From NCBI GenBank assembly GCA_016928525.1, contig JAFGKO010000038.1, forward strand, positions 1 to 23,698: a stretch of DNA of 23,698 nucleotides, given 5' to 3'. Below, piece by piece: positions 7,040 through 15,312 of the stretch. Numbering within the stretch: the first letter of the stretch is position 1; each line of letters begins with the position of its first letter. A program made the translations under genes and the position numbers. The notes under the pieces were generated by a model. It worked only from the letters and a program-made list of their open reading frames with translations. It was not told the origin of the DNA and ran no database searches. Origin of the DNA: Anaerolineales bacterium. Lineage in GTDB: Bacteria; Chloroflexota; Anaerolineae; Anaerolineales; Villigracilaceae.

Positions 7040-9730
7040 ATGATTAGATTGTCTGCTTTCACCGCTCGCCCACCTGCCATTGCGTTGCTGTGCGTGGTGA
7101 TTATCGTATCAACCGGACTGATTTCGGCTCGCCCACTTCAGGTCGGCCCGCAGTTTTTCGAAATCACATTCGCCGACCTGGGATACCGAGAATATACCAT
7201 GCACGGCCCCAATTACCGGTTGATATACAGTTTCAACATCCCGGCTGACTGGCAACCTCAAGAGGGTAGTTCATTGAACCTGAACATGCTCTACCAGATT
7301 GCTTCAAGGGAGAGACAAACAGCCTATTCCACATTAACCGTACGACTCAATAACAAGGTCCTTACAATTCTAACTCTCGAAACCCCTGGAGAATTGAGAG
7401 AAGCCGTGCCGCTGTCCCCAGAAGATCTATTCCTGATTGAGGATCAAACCATCAATAGATTGGAACTGGTACTGGATGTCTATGAAGAATGTGAATTCGC
7501 ATGGCTTGTCTCGCTGATAGTGCGAGACAGTTCTTACCTTCATTTCAACTACATCACAAAACCTCTTACTCTGGATCTAGACAAATATCCTGCTCCACTC
7601 TACCAAGATCGAGCTTTCCAGTCTGCTCCGATTCGCTTCATATTGTCAGATAAACCGTCCGCCGCGGAGCTGCAAGCAGCCACAATGATTGCAGCCAAAT
7701 TGGGCGAACTCACTGGGAATGCTTTGCCAATTGTTGCCAGCACTTACTCAAATTTCCAAAACCAGGCTCTAACAGAGGAGCATTTCTACATTATCGGACA
7801 ACCCAGAAACAATCCGCTGATTTATCAGCTTGACCTACCCCTATATATTGAGAAGCGCCAGTTAGATCTACGCAGCGAAATACCAGCGATAGTAGTTCCT
7901 GGTGAAGCCTTTACAGTTACTGTAACCGTTAAGAACTCTTCTAGCGCCAGTGAGAATCTTATTCTAGAGAGCCGTTGGCCCTTGGGAGTAGACCTGAAAT
8001 CGTGCCAGGGACAATGCAGCAGCGTTACACCCGGTCTTATCAGATGGGCAATTGGAAAATTGGAAGCTGGTCAAGAAGTATCCAACCAAATGCAGATGTA
8101 TTTAGATCCAGACCTGGCATTACTTGGTGAAATGGTGGAGCATACCAGCAGCCTGCTTAATAGCGATGGTAACATTATTAACGTGGATACTCTGACAGCG
8201 ACAATTAGCTCCAGCCAGCCAGAAACCATACAGCAAGTAAGCTCTCAAACCAATAAAGATCCGTACATTTTTGCTGCTAATGGTCATGGAATTCCCGAAA
8301 GCACTGGCATCATCCAAGAGATTATTTCCCCCTGGAGTGATCGCCACATTGCTATTGTAGCCACGGGGGTAAGTGATGAGGCGGTACTCAAGGCAGGGCG
8401 AGCGTTGGGAGCAGAGACCGATTTTCCAGGGATGGCGGGACCATACGCACTCGTGCAACAAACTATTCCCTTCACTCAGACGACCACAAAGGATATGGCG
8501 GATATTTCATTTGCCGAATTAGGATACGAAGATGAAACCATGACGATATTTTTCGATCAGCTGGAGTATAGATTCCGCATCCCAAGCGGCTGGGAATTGG
8601 GCAATGACACCAATCTGGCACTTCATTTTGCGCACGGCGCAGCACTCAGTGTGATCTCTTCAACATTAGAGATCGCGATGAATGATGTGCCCATATCGAG
8701 CATATTTCTGAACGAAAATAACATCGCTGACACCTGGGTAACTATACCATTACCCAAACAACGTCTGGATACCGGGATTAACGATCTCCAATTCTTGCTT
8801 AGCGGCACCTTTGATAAATGTATTGACGAAAAGCTCGCCAGGGGCTTCTGGTTGACGATCTATTCGGATACTTTCCTGCACCTACCGCACAAGCCATCGC
8901 CAAGCGAATATAGCTTGGATGATTTCCCTTATCCCTTCACCCAAGAATCCAGCTTGAGCAACGTTATCTTCATGCTACCTGAGCAGCCTGCGGAAAGCGA
9001 CATTGAAGATTTATTACAGATTGCTTCGTACCTGGGAGATGCAGCGCTCGGCACCAGTTTCATTCCTCAGGTCGAAATCGGAGGCAATCCAGAAGAAGCA
9101 CAACTTTTGGGATATCATGCAATAGCTATTGGCAGACCGACGGCGAACCCCTATATCTCGGCCGCTAATGATTCTTTACCGCAACCCTTTATTCCTGGAA
9201 CAGATGAAATCCGGCAACAACTGGATCAGGTTATCTACCGGCTGACACCTGGATACAGTCTGGGTTATATACAGTTGCTATTGTCGCCATGGGATCAAGA
9301 TAAAGCATTATTGGCTGTCACTGGTTCAACTGATGAAGGGAAAACCTGGGCAGCAAACCTGCTTGTGAATGATGAGATCAATTATGACATGGAAGGCAAC
9401 CTGGTGATACTCGTTCGAGACGGGGAATATCGCTCTACAGATACCCGTCAACAGCAACCCATCGAGGGAGGTGAGGATTATTATGCTGCTCTGGCTACGG
9501 CAATGGCCCCCGAAGCAACGTTATCACCCACTACAACAGCAGAGCCTCTGACTCCCAGTGCCACACCCCCCCCAAGTCTTGGAAGTCTGCTAACGCCCCA
9601 GCAAGTGCCCACAGAAACAGTCACAACTGGTGTAGGCGGTCAACCATCCTGGCTGATACTACTGCTTCTCGCCAGCGTGATCATCATTCTGGTTTCTGTT
9701 GGCATTTATTTGCGGAGGATGAAATCTTAA
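7040..9730 (+). CDS. BcsB-like cellulose synthase regulatory subunit with DUF11-type insert, bitopic
   Basis: An 896-residue exported protein, longer than typical BcsB (roughly 700-800). It has an N-terminal signal/anchor helix (about residues 13-30), two BcsB repeats marked by FADLGY (44-49) and FAELGY (491-496), and paired flavodoxin-like segments ending in IISPWSDRHIAIVATGVSD and LLLSPWDQDKALLAVTG. Between the repeats (about 275-385) sits a DUF11/CARDB-like beta-sandwich segment (VVPGEAFTVTVTVKNSSS). A Thr/Pro linker (about 830-865) leads to a C-terminal helix (SWLILLLLASVIIILV) and a positively charged end. Known: BcsB is the periplasmic carbohydrate-binding partner of the BcsA synthase. 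No BcsA-like gene lies in the window, so here it may guide the EPS made by the Wzy route. AGGTGA at 7030-7035 is a good ribosome binding site for ATG7040. Confidence 0.85.
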   Translation: MIRLSAFTARPPAIALLCVVIIVSTGLISARPLQVGPQFFEITFADLGYREYTMHGPNYRLIYSFNIPADWQPQEGSSLNLNMLYQIASRERQTAYSTLTVRLNNKVLTILTLETPGELREAVPLSPEDLFLIEDQTINRLELVLDVYEECEFAWLVSLIVRDSSYLHFNYITKPLTLDLDKYPAPLYQDRAFQSAPIRFILSDKPSAAELQAATMIAAKLGELTGNALPIVASTYSNFQNQALTEEHFYIIGQPRNNPLIYQLDLPLYIEKRQLDLRSEIPAIVVPGEAFTVTVTVKNSSSASENLILESRWPLGVDLKSCQGQCSSVTPGLIRWAIGKLEAGQEVSNQMQMYLDPDLALLGEMVEHTSSLLNSDGNIINVDTLTATISSSQPETIQQVSSQTNKDPYIFAANGHGIPESTGIIQEIISPWSDRHIAIVATGVSDEAVLKAGRALGAETDFPGMAGPYALVQQTIPFTQTTTKDMADISFAELGYEDETMTIFFDQLEYRFRIPSGWELGNDTNLALHFAHGAALSVISSTLEIAMNDVPISSIFLNENNIADTWVTIPLPKQRLDTGINDLQFLLSGTFDKCIDEKLARGFWLTIYSDTFLHLPHKPSPSEYSLDDFPYPFTQESSLSNVIFMLPEQPAESDIEDLLQIASYLGDAALGTSFIPQVEIGGNPEEAQLLGYHAIAIGRPTANPYISAANDSLPQPFIPGTDEIRQQLDQVIYRLTPGYSLGYIQLLLSPWDQDKALLAVTGSTDEGKTWAANLLVNDEINYDMEGNLVILVRDGEYRSTDTRQQQPIEGGEDYYAALATAMAPEATLSPTTTAEPLTPSATPPPSLGSLLTPQQVPTETVTTGVGGQPSWLILLLLASVIIILVSVGIYLRRMKS

Positions 9731-9746
9731 CGCATTGCTGCAAAAT

Positions 9747-10829
9747 ATGAACGATTACCTGAAGGCTGCAATCCGATTACACGATCACGTTACCAGCACC
9801 CATTGGGATGGACGGGCTATTTCAGGCCCAGATCCTATCGGTAAAATAAACTGGCGGATTACTCGCTTTATCAAGAGCTACCTGGATTGGGTCAGTTGGG
9901 GGGACCGCTTCACCTACCTACAGGCGCAGGGATATTGGATAAAAACCAACCTGCGCATATTTGAACTGACAGGCGAATCTAAATATCTTGATATTGCTAG
10001 ACAGTGTGCGGACCACATCATCCAAATGCAAATGCCGAACGGTGTATGGGAACATCCACCCTTATGGGAACGCAAAGGCTATATCTCAACATTGGAAACC
10101 TTGTGGGCCTGTTTGGGGCTTGTATTCATCTATAAACAATCCAAAGATTCGAAGTACTTGGGACCGATCTTGAAAGGTTATCAAGGCCTGACCCAAGATA
10201 TTGGTTTTAACCATTTAATGGACAGTCTGGCCATCAAATATTACGCCCATTCGAATAGCCTGGTTCCCAATATAAATACCATCTTCCTTTGGCTGGCTGC
10301 AGAAATCCATCAAGCGACCGGGGAGGAACACTATCTAAATTACACTAAAGAAGTGCTGCAGTTTCTAGAATACAGCCAGCTAGAGAGTGGAGAGTTCTAT
10401 TATGCCTACGACAATCAGCCCCATTTTCAATGTTTTCAGTACAATGCCTTTCAGTTTTTGACCTTGGCGGAATATTACATCATAATTAAAGACGAAAAGT
10501 CCCGAGAACTATTGAACTCCCTGGTTAAGTTTCTTTCTATAGGGGTTGCCCGATCAGGCAGTTGCCGCTTCGATTGTTATAAAGAGAATCCAGAGGCCAA
10601 TTACCGTACTGCTGCGTTAGCGGCAGCCCTTTACCTGGCGCACCAGCTAAAGTTTGGCCCCTATCAAGAGATCAGTTGCCTGGCTTATCGACGCCTGTTA
10701 AGCAGGCAAAATCCCAACGGCAGTTTCGATTTTTCTGACAAGAATTATCATTTTCTGGCAGACAGGCGTTCCTACCCCCGCCAGCAAGCCATGATCCTGG
10801 ATGCTTTACTCCTGAAATCTGAAGAATAA
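9747..10829 (+). CDS. Predicted alpha/alpha-barrel protein (six-hairpin glycosidase or C5-epimerase-like), function unknown
   Basis: A 360-residue protein without signal peptide or membrane helix. It is rich in helix-hairpin motifs with recurrent aromatic/Gly-Asn turns: QMQMPNGVWEHPPLWERKGY, TLETLWACLGL, QYNAFQFLTLAEYY, RTAALAAALYLA and LLSRQNPNGSFDFS. The Q-x-x-NG-x-W/F turns are common in (alpha/alpha)n barrels such as unsaturated glucuronyl hydrolases, uronyl C5-epimerase C-terminal domains and terpene-cyclase-like folds. I do not recognise a specific family or a definite catalytic residue. It lies 16 bases after the BcsB-like gene and before an amidotransferase, so a role in modifying the glycan or its precursor fits. 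Start ATG9747 lacks a clear ribosome binding site; TTG at 9735 would add four residues. Confidence 0.6.
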   Translation: MNDYLKAAIRLHDHVTSTHWDGRAISGPDPIGKINWRITRFIKSYLDWVSWGDRFTYLQAQGYWIKTNLRIFELTGESKYLDIARQCADHIIQMQMPNGVWEHPPLWERKGYISTLETLWACLGLVFIYKQSKDSKYLGPILKGYQGLTQDIGFNHLMDSLAIKYYAHSNSLVPNINTIFLWLAAEIHQATGEEHYLNYTKEVLQFLEYSQLESGEFYYAYDNQPHFQCFQYNAFQFLTLAEYYIIIKDEKSRELLNSLVKFLSIGVARSGSCRFDCYKENPEANYRTAALAAALYLAHQLKFGPYQEISCLAYRRLLSRQNPNGSFDFSDKNYHFLADRRSYPRQQAMILDALLLKSEE

Positions 10830-10856
10830 GTAATTCAAGCCTTAACGGTAGAAAAT

Positions 10857-11969
10857 ATGCAAATTCTTGCTTGTTCACGATGCTTGCTAAGTGAAAATGT
10901 CCCAGGTGTAAAGGTACACCCTGATGGCATCTGCTCAGTCTGCAAAAACCACGATGAAGCCTGGGGAAACTGGAACGAAGTAAAAAACGTCCGGCTGGCT
11001 GCTCTAGAAAAGATATTCGAGAATATCAAAGGCAAAAATCGTGCTTACGATGTAGTAGTGCCTATATCAGGGGGCAAAGATAGCACTTACGTGCTGTACA
11101 CATGTAAAAAGCGATTCAACCTGAAATGCCTCGCAGTAACCTGGGATAATGGTTTTCTAACAGATCATGCCCGTCAAAACATCGAGCAGGCTGTAAACGT
11201 ATTAGGCGTTGATCATATGTATTATGGCCTAAGCCCAGATTTGTTGATGCGCCTGTACAGCCTGTTCTTCCTCAAGACCGGTTTCTTCTGCCCAGTATGC
11301 ATGAGAGGAATTCAGGCAACCATTGAGCGGGCAGCAACCGCTTTTGGTATTTCTCTGGTTGTTAAGGGGACGTCGAAACGGACTGAAGAATACATCGCGC
11401 CAGAGTTCTTTATGGATGGGAACTGGCGCTTCTTCAACGCCGTGCTCAAAGGAGAAGCGCTGGAAACAGAAGCACTACCCCTGCAATACGGAAGCGAGTG
11501 GTCCCGTATCATTGTACGGGCATTTACCTATTCCGAAATTGAATTGCCGGACTACCTCGATTGGAACTATGACGAAATTTACGAAACAATCTCAAGTGAG
11601 CTTGGGTGGAAAGCACCCAGGTCAGACGCCGAACACACCGACTGTAAAGTCGATAATATCGTGAACTATTTCCGCCATCGCAAGTTCCCGGCATTAACGC
11701 TGGAAATGCTGCGCTTTAGCAAGTTAGTTACCGCTGGCGTTATGACAAGAGAGGAAGCCTTGCAGAGGATAAAGGAAGTAGAAGCAAGTGCAGAGCCCGA
11801 GAACCTAGAATGGTTCTTGAACACACTTGAGATCAGCAGAGAGGAGATGGAAACCATCCTAGCTGATCCGTTCAGGCATCTTGCGTTCAACACGGGCGGG
11901 GGTATCGTATGGCGCACACTCAGACAAGTCAAACGCCGAATTCTAAATCCGCTTATGGGCCAGCCATAG
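10857..11969 (+). CDS. N-acetyl sugar amidotransferase (WbpG/PseA-like, PP-loop ATPase)
   Basis: A 370-residue cytoplasmic enzyme. It has an N-terminal zinc-knuckle-like pair of cysteines (C6-x2-C9 and C26-x2-C29) and a PP-loop SGGKDS (71-76) for ATP pyrophosphate binding. A second cysteine pair FFCPVCMRGI (C145, C148) and the VVKGTSKRTEEY region follow, as in the N-acetyl sugar amidotransferase family. Known relatives (WbpG/PseA type) convert an acetamido group to an acetamidino group on nucleotide-linked or lipid-linked sugars, and WbpG works with HisH/HisF-like ammonia-supplying partners. No such partner gene is in the window. The product suggests an amidino-sugar in the repeat unit. The C-terminus is hydrophilic, with a basic end. 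Upstream spacing is 27 bases without a strong ribosome binding site. Confidence 0.85.
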   Translation: MQILACSRCLLSENVPGVKVHPDGICSVCKNHDEAWGNWNEVKNVRLAALEKIFENIKGKNRAYDVVVPISGGKDSTYVLYTCKKRFNLKCLAVTWDNGFLTDHARQNIEQAVNVLGVDHMYYGLSPDLLMRLYSLFFLKTGFFCPVCMRGIQATIERAATAFGISLVVKGTSKRTEEYIAPEFFMDGNWRFFNAVLKGEALETEALPLQYGSEWSRIIVRAFTYSEIELPDYLDWNYDEIYETISSELGWKAPRSDAEHTDCKVDNIVNYFRHRKFPALTLEMLRFSKLVTAGVMTREEALQRIKEVEASAEPENLEWFLNTLEISREEMETILADPFRHLAFNTGGGIVWRTLRQVKRRILNPLMGQP

Positions 11970-11978
11970 GAATCTCGT

Positions 11979-12992
11979 ATGCGCGTACTCATCGTTACAA
12001 ACATGTACCCAACGCAGGCCAGGCCAGATTATGGTACCTTCGTCCAAGAACAAGTTGAATCGTTACGGCAAGCTGGCATAGATATCGACGTTTTTGCTTT
12101 CGATGCACGCGGTAAGATAATTAATTATCTTAAAGCCGTGCGAGATTTACACGCTATCATTATTAAGGGAAAGCCCTTCGATTTACTGCATGCACACTAC
12201 GGACTTTCGGGGTTCGTAGCTAGAATGCAAATTCGTTACCCCGTAGTGGTCACATTTCACGGGAGTGACCTATCAGCAGAAATGAATTCCCAAGGCCGGC
12301 TCACCCTACATGGAATCATGGAAGCGACTATCGGTAGACTAAGCGCTTACAGCGCAACACGTTGTATTGTGGTTGCGGATCTCCTAAAGCCAAAAATTTG
12401 GCCGAGATCCGCAGTTACTATTCCGATGGGTGTAGATTTATCCTTATTCAGACCGTTTCCAAAAAACCAAGCTAGAGAACGGCTTGGCCTGCCGGCTGAC
12501 AAGAAACTGGTAGCATTTGTCGCCCATCCAGATCGATCCATAAAACGATATGACATCGCCCAAGCCGCCGTGCGTTTGCTACAAGCGGATGGCTTGAACG
12601 TATCATTGTTGAGCGTATATAACCAACCCCATAATCGGATACCCTTGTATATGAACGCATGCGATATCTTGGCGCTGACTTCGATGCGAGAGGCATCCCC
12701 ATGCGTAATCAAAGAGGCCATGGCATGTAATCTACCGATTGTCTCTGTCAAAGTAGGGGATGTAGCAGAACGAATTGAAGGCGTTGAGGGATGCTATCTA
12801 AGTGATCCTGACCCAACGGATATAGCAGCCAAACTACGTTTAGGACTTGAAAACGGACAGCGCACGAATGGGCGCGAGAAAATCCAAGATCTAAGTTTAC
12901 AGAACATAGCACAAAGTGTGATCGAAGTTTACCGAGATACGCTGTCTGGTTATAGCGCTCCCTGGCGAATCGAGAAAACCAATCTATCATGA
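11979..12992 (+). CDS. Family 4 (GT-B) glycosyltransferase
   Basis: A 337-residue retaining GT-B glycosyltransferase. The N-domain opens with MRVLIVTNMYPTQARPDYGTFVQEQV, the typical 'P....p..G.fv..q...L' acceptor strand, with FDLLHAHYGLSGFVA and VTFHGSDL further on. The C-domain has IPMGVDLSLFRP and the donor-binding EX7E motif at E238/E246 (REASPCVIKEAMACNLPIVS). It uses a nucleotide sugar to extend the lipid-linked chain in the cytoplasm. AGGAA (11968-11972) overlaps the upstream stop and lies 6 bases before ATG11979, so it is probably translationally coupled to the amidotransferase. Confidence 0.9.
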   Translation: MRVLIVTNMYPTQARPDYGTFVQEQVESLRQAGIDIDVFAFDARGKIINYLKAVRDLHAIIIKGKPFDLLHAHYGLSGFVARMQIRYPVVVTFHGSDLSAEMNSQGRLTLHGIMEATIGRLSAYSATRCIVVADLLKPKIWPRSAVTIPMGVDLSLFRPFPKNQARERLGLPADKKLVAFVAHPDRSIKRYDIAQAAVRLLQADGLNVSLLSVYNQPHNRIPLYMNACDILALTSMREASPCVIKEAMACNLPIVSVKVGDVAERIEGVEGCYLSDPDPTDIAAKLRLGLENGQRTNGREKIQDLSLQNIAQSVIEVYRDTLSGYSAPWRIEKTNLS

Positions 12993-13030
12993 TTTCAAAA
13001 TTGGCTGCCCACATTTGAGTAAAAACAACA

Positions 13031-13939
13031 ATGCACGCGACAAAACCACCCGTATTCGTTCTCATCACTTGGGACATCGATCCATCACCCAAGGCGTCCC
13101 TCGAAAGCAAGCAATTATCGCTTGAAGTTGCGACTGAACTTTGTAATGAGTTCAATGTCCGATCCACTTTCTTCACAACGGCCAATGCCGGGCAAGCCAG
13201 CCCTTCCGCCCTTCAGCGAATACAATCTTTTGGTAACGAGATCGGTTGTCATGGCCTGACACACGGTAATGAGGAAGATTATAATCGTATGCCAGAAACC
13301 ATGCAGCGAGACTATATAATCAAGGCTACTGAAAAACTAGAAAATATGGCAAATGCGCCTATTCGAGCCTTTCGCAGCCCGCGCGTCAAAACTTCTGCCA
13401 GTACGCTACGATTATTAGCTGAATGTGGTTATCTGGCGGACAGCTCTGTATGCTCTCAGAGAATTGATTTTATAAGCTCGAACCTAATCAATATGGGATG
13501 GGTTTTAGCGCCTCGGCGACCTTACCATCCACACTATGAAAACGCTTTCAGGAAGGGTAATTTACCCATTTGGGAGGTGCCCGTATCGGCGGCAATCATT
13601 CCGTTCATCTCCGCAGTTTTGAGCATCCTGGGACCATCGTTTATGAAAGCCTTCTTCAGACTATTGTACAGCGAAGCCAAGCTGACTGGCAAACCAATTG
13701 TATATCTGGGGCATCCGGCAGAATTCACAACAGGCCACCAACGAAGGTATTCGCTGAAAGAATTCTCTCCCACCTACATCAGAACACATGGACTTCTTTT
13801 ACGAACATCGCTCTATAGGGAGAAGGAAGCCTGGCTGGAGGCAACCCGGCAGTTATTTGGCTATATGGCTTCCTTTCCAGATGTTCAATTTATGACTGTA
13901 ACCGAATACGTCACAAAGGTACTAAACAAGCGCGCTTGA
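13031..13939 (+). CDS. Polysaccharide deacetylase (NodB/CE4 fold), canonical order
   Basis: A 302-residue NodB-type deacetylase with the CE4 motifs in normal order: motif 1 ITWDIDP (D15 base and D17 metal ligand), motif 2 HGLTH (H74 and H78 metal ligands), motif 3 RSPR (115-118) and a late LGHP (H228). No signal peptide is evident at the N-terminus. One hydrophobic stretch (about 188-200, VSAAIIPFISAVLSIL) could be amphipathic or membrane-associating. It should remove N-acetyl (or O-acetyl) groups from a glycan or a lipid-linked intermediate; a cytoplasmic site suggests precursor modification. The D-I-D signature rather than DDG is shared with the permuted deacetylase at 16630-17910. A 155-base gap follows before the next gene. 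Confidence 0.85.
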   Translation: MHATKPPVFVLITWDIDPSPKASLESKQLSLEVATELCNEFNVRSTFFTTANAGQASPSALQRIQSFGNEIGCHGLTHGNEEDYNRMPETMQRDYIIKATEKLENMANAPIRAFRSPRVKTSASTLRLLAECGYLADSSVCSQRIDFISSNLINMGWVLAPRRPYHPHYENAFRKGNLPIWEVPVSAAIIPFISAVLSILGPSFMKAFFRLLYSEAKLTGKPIVYLGHPAEFTTGHQRRYSLKEFSPTYIRTHGLLLRTSLYREKEAWLEATRQLFGYMASFPDVQFMTVTEYVTKVLNKRA

Positions 13940-14094
13940 CCGCCCACACAAGTGACTGTTTTAGTTATAAACTATAGCTGTCTAACGAGCTTTCAGCGAG
14001 CACCTTATCTCGTTGGCATGGCAGTGCTATCACCCTTTACAAGAGTAACACTATTCGATGATTGATCAAACACTTATTGAAAACAGAGCATTCT

Positions 14095-15312
14095 ATGAGA
14101 CAACAAAACATAAGACATTGCATGGTTGTTCACGCTTACTATCCCCTCGGCGAAACACGCGTCCAACGTGAGGCGGAGGCGCTAGTCGATGCAGGCTTAC
14201 AGGTAGATGTGATCTGCTTACGCCAGCAGGCAGCCAGCAAATTCCAAGAGGTTTCCGGCGTGAACGTTTACCGCCTGCCCGTGCGCCGCCGCAAAGGTAT
14301 AGGCATCGGAGGGCAATTGCTGGAATACTTGGCTTTCTTCTTGATGGCTTTTTGGCAGCTGAGCGTATTGCACCTCCAGCGGCGTTACAATGTCGTGCAG
14401 GTGCACAATCTACCAGACTTCCTGGTATTTACCACTATCATTCCTCGCCTGACCGGCGCAAAAGTGATCCTCGATCTCCACGACCTGATGCCCGAATTTT
14501 ACGTATCTCGCTTTAGGGGCGACATGGATAGCGTGCCAGTTCGGTTGGTGCGCTTGCAGGAACAGCTTGCTTGCCGTTTTGCCCAGCACGTCATTACCGT
14601 CACCGAACACTGGCGACAGGCCTTGATCCAGCGCGGCCTCTCACCCGGCAAGTGCAGCGTGGTGATGAATCTTCCTGATGATAAATTTTTCAAGCCAGTC
14701 GAGATCGAGAACGATTCCTCCCAAGGCGATCAATTCAATTTGTTCTATCATGGCATACTGGTGCAGCGCTACGGCATCGACCTGGCACTTCGCGCTGTCG
14801 CCCGCCTGCGGCATGAACTGCCCGGATTACGTTTGACGATCCATGGCACTGGCGAATTCTTGGGCGAATTACAACGCCTTGCCCAGGATTTGGATTTAGG
14901 TGAACACGTGAATTTCAGCACAAACTTTATGCCGGTTGAACACCTGCCTGCTTTCATTGCCAGAGCCGACTTAGGGTTGGTCCTTTACCGGCGCGATACG
15001 TTCACCGATGGCATCCTACCCACCAAGTTGATGGAGTATGCCGCCCTAGGGATACCGACCATTGTCGCGCGCACACCCGCGATCTCGGCTTACTTCGATG
15101 AAACCATGGTCGAGTTCTTCACCGCCGAGAATCTAGATGAATTGATTGAACGTATTCGAGAGTTGTACCACAATCGGTCGAGGCGAGAAGAACTTTCCCA
15201 TAATATACAAAAGTTCAATCAAAATTATAATTGGAAGAAACAAAAGATCGCTTACATCAATCTCGTTGAGCGGCTGGCAAAAAGCCAGCCGGGAGGCAAT
15301 TGTGAAAATTAG
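14095..15312 (+). CDS. Family 4 (GT-B) glycosyltransferase, WcaI/WbuB-like layout
   Basis: A 405-residue GT-B protein. The N-domain has VVHAYYPLGETRVQREAEALVDAG, a hydrophobic patch at about 86-105 (LLEYLAFFLMAFWQLSVL) consistent with a membrane-inserting segment, and VVQVHNLPDFLVF. The acceptor loop is LDLHDLMPEFY. The C-domain shows FYHGILVQRYGIDLALRAV and the donor site FTDGILPTKLMEYAALG (E314). It probably adds a sugar to the lipid carrier oligosaccharide. Start: ATG14095 is chosen; an upstream in-frame TTG (14062) adds 11 poorly conserved residues. The 155-base spacer before it may hold a promoter (TTGACC at 13936, AT-rich TTATAA at 13965), but spacing is poor. Its end overlaps the next gene by 11 bases. 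Confidence 0.88.
   Translation: MRQQNIRHCMVVHAYYPLGETRVQREAEALVDAGLQVDVICLRQQAASKFQEVSGVNVYRLPVRRRKGIGIGGQLLEYLAFFLMAFWQLSVLHLQRRYNVVQVHNLPDFLVFTTIIPRLTGAKVILDLHDLMPEFYVSRFRGDMDSVPVRLVRLQEQLACRFAQHVITVTEHWRQALIQRGLSPGKCSVVMNLPDDKFFKPVEIENDSSQGDQFNLFYHGILVQRYGIDLALRAVARLRHELPGLRLTIHGTGEFLGELQRLAQDLDLGEHVNFSTNFMPVEHLPAFIARADLGLVLYRRDTFTDGILPTKLMEYAALGIPTIVARTPAISAYFDETMVEFFTAENLDELIERIRELYHNRSRREELSHNIQKFNQNYNWKKQKIAYINLVERLAKSQPGGNCEN
15291..15296 (+). promoter_or_regulatory. Strong ribosome binding site GGGAGG fixing the GTG15302 start
   Basis: GGGAGG lies 5 bases before GTG15302 and inside the end of the preceding glycosyltransferase gene. It decides the dehydrogenase start: the frame is open 52 codons further upstream, but that stretch overlaps the glycosyltransferase and has no similarity to dehydrogenases, while GTG15302 places GLGYVG at residues 7-12 as expected. 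Confidence 0.75.

Noticed and set aside
13936..13978. Possible promoter TTGACC with TTATAA or TATAGC downstream
   Set aside because: Spacings of 23 and 31 bases are far from the 16-18 expected, so it is not reported as a feature.
13984..14014. Inverted repeat AACGAG/CTCGTT in the gap before the second GT4, considered as a terminator
   Set aside because: Only 6 bp with a 19-base loop and no T-run; indistinguishable from chance.
15146..15301. 52-residue N-terminal extension of the AlgD-like dehydrogenase
   Set aside because: It overlaps the upstream glycosyltransferase; GTG15302 with GGGAGG places the Rossmann motif at the expected residues 7-12.
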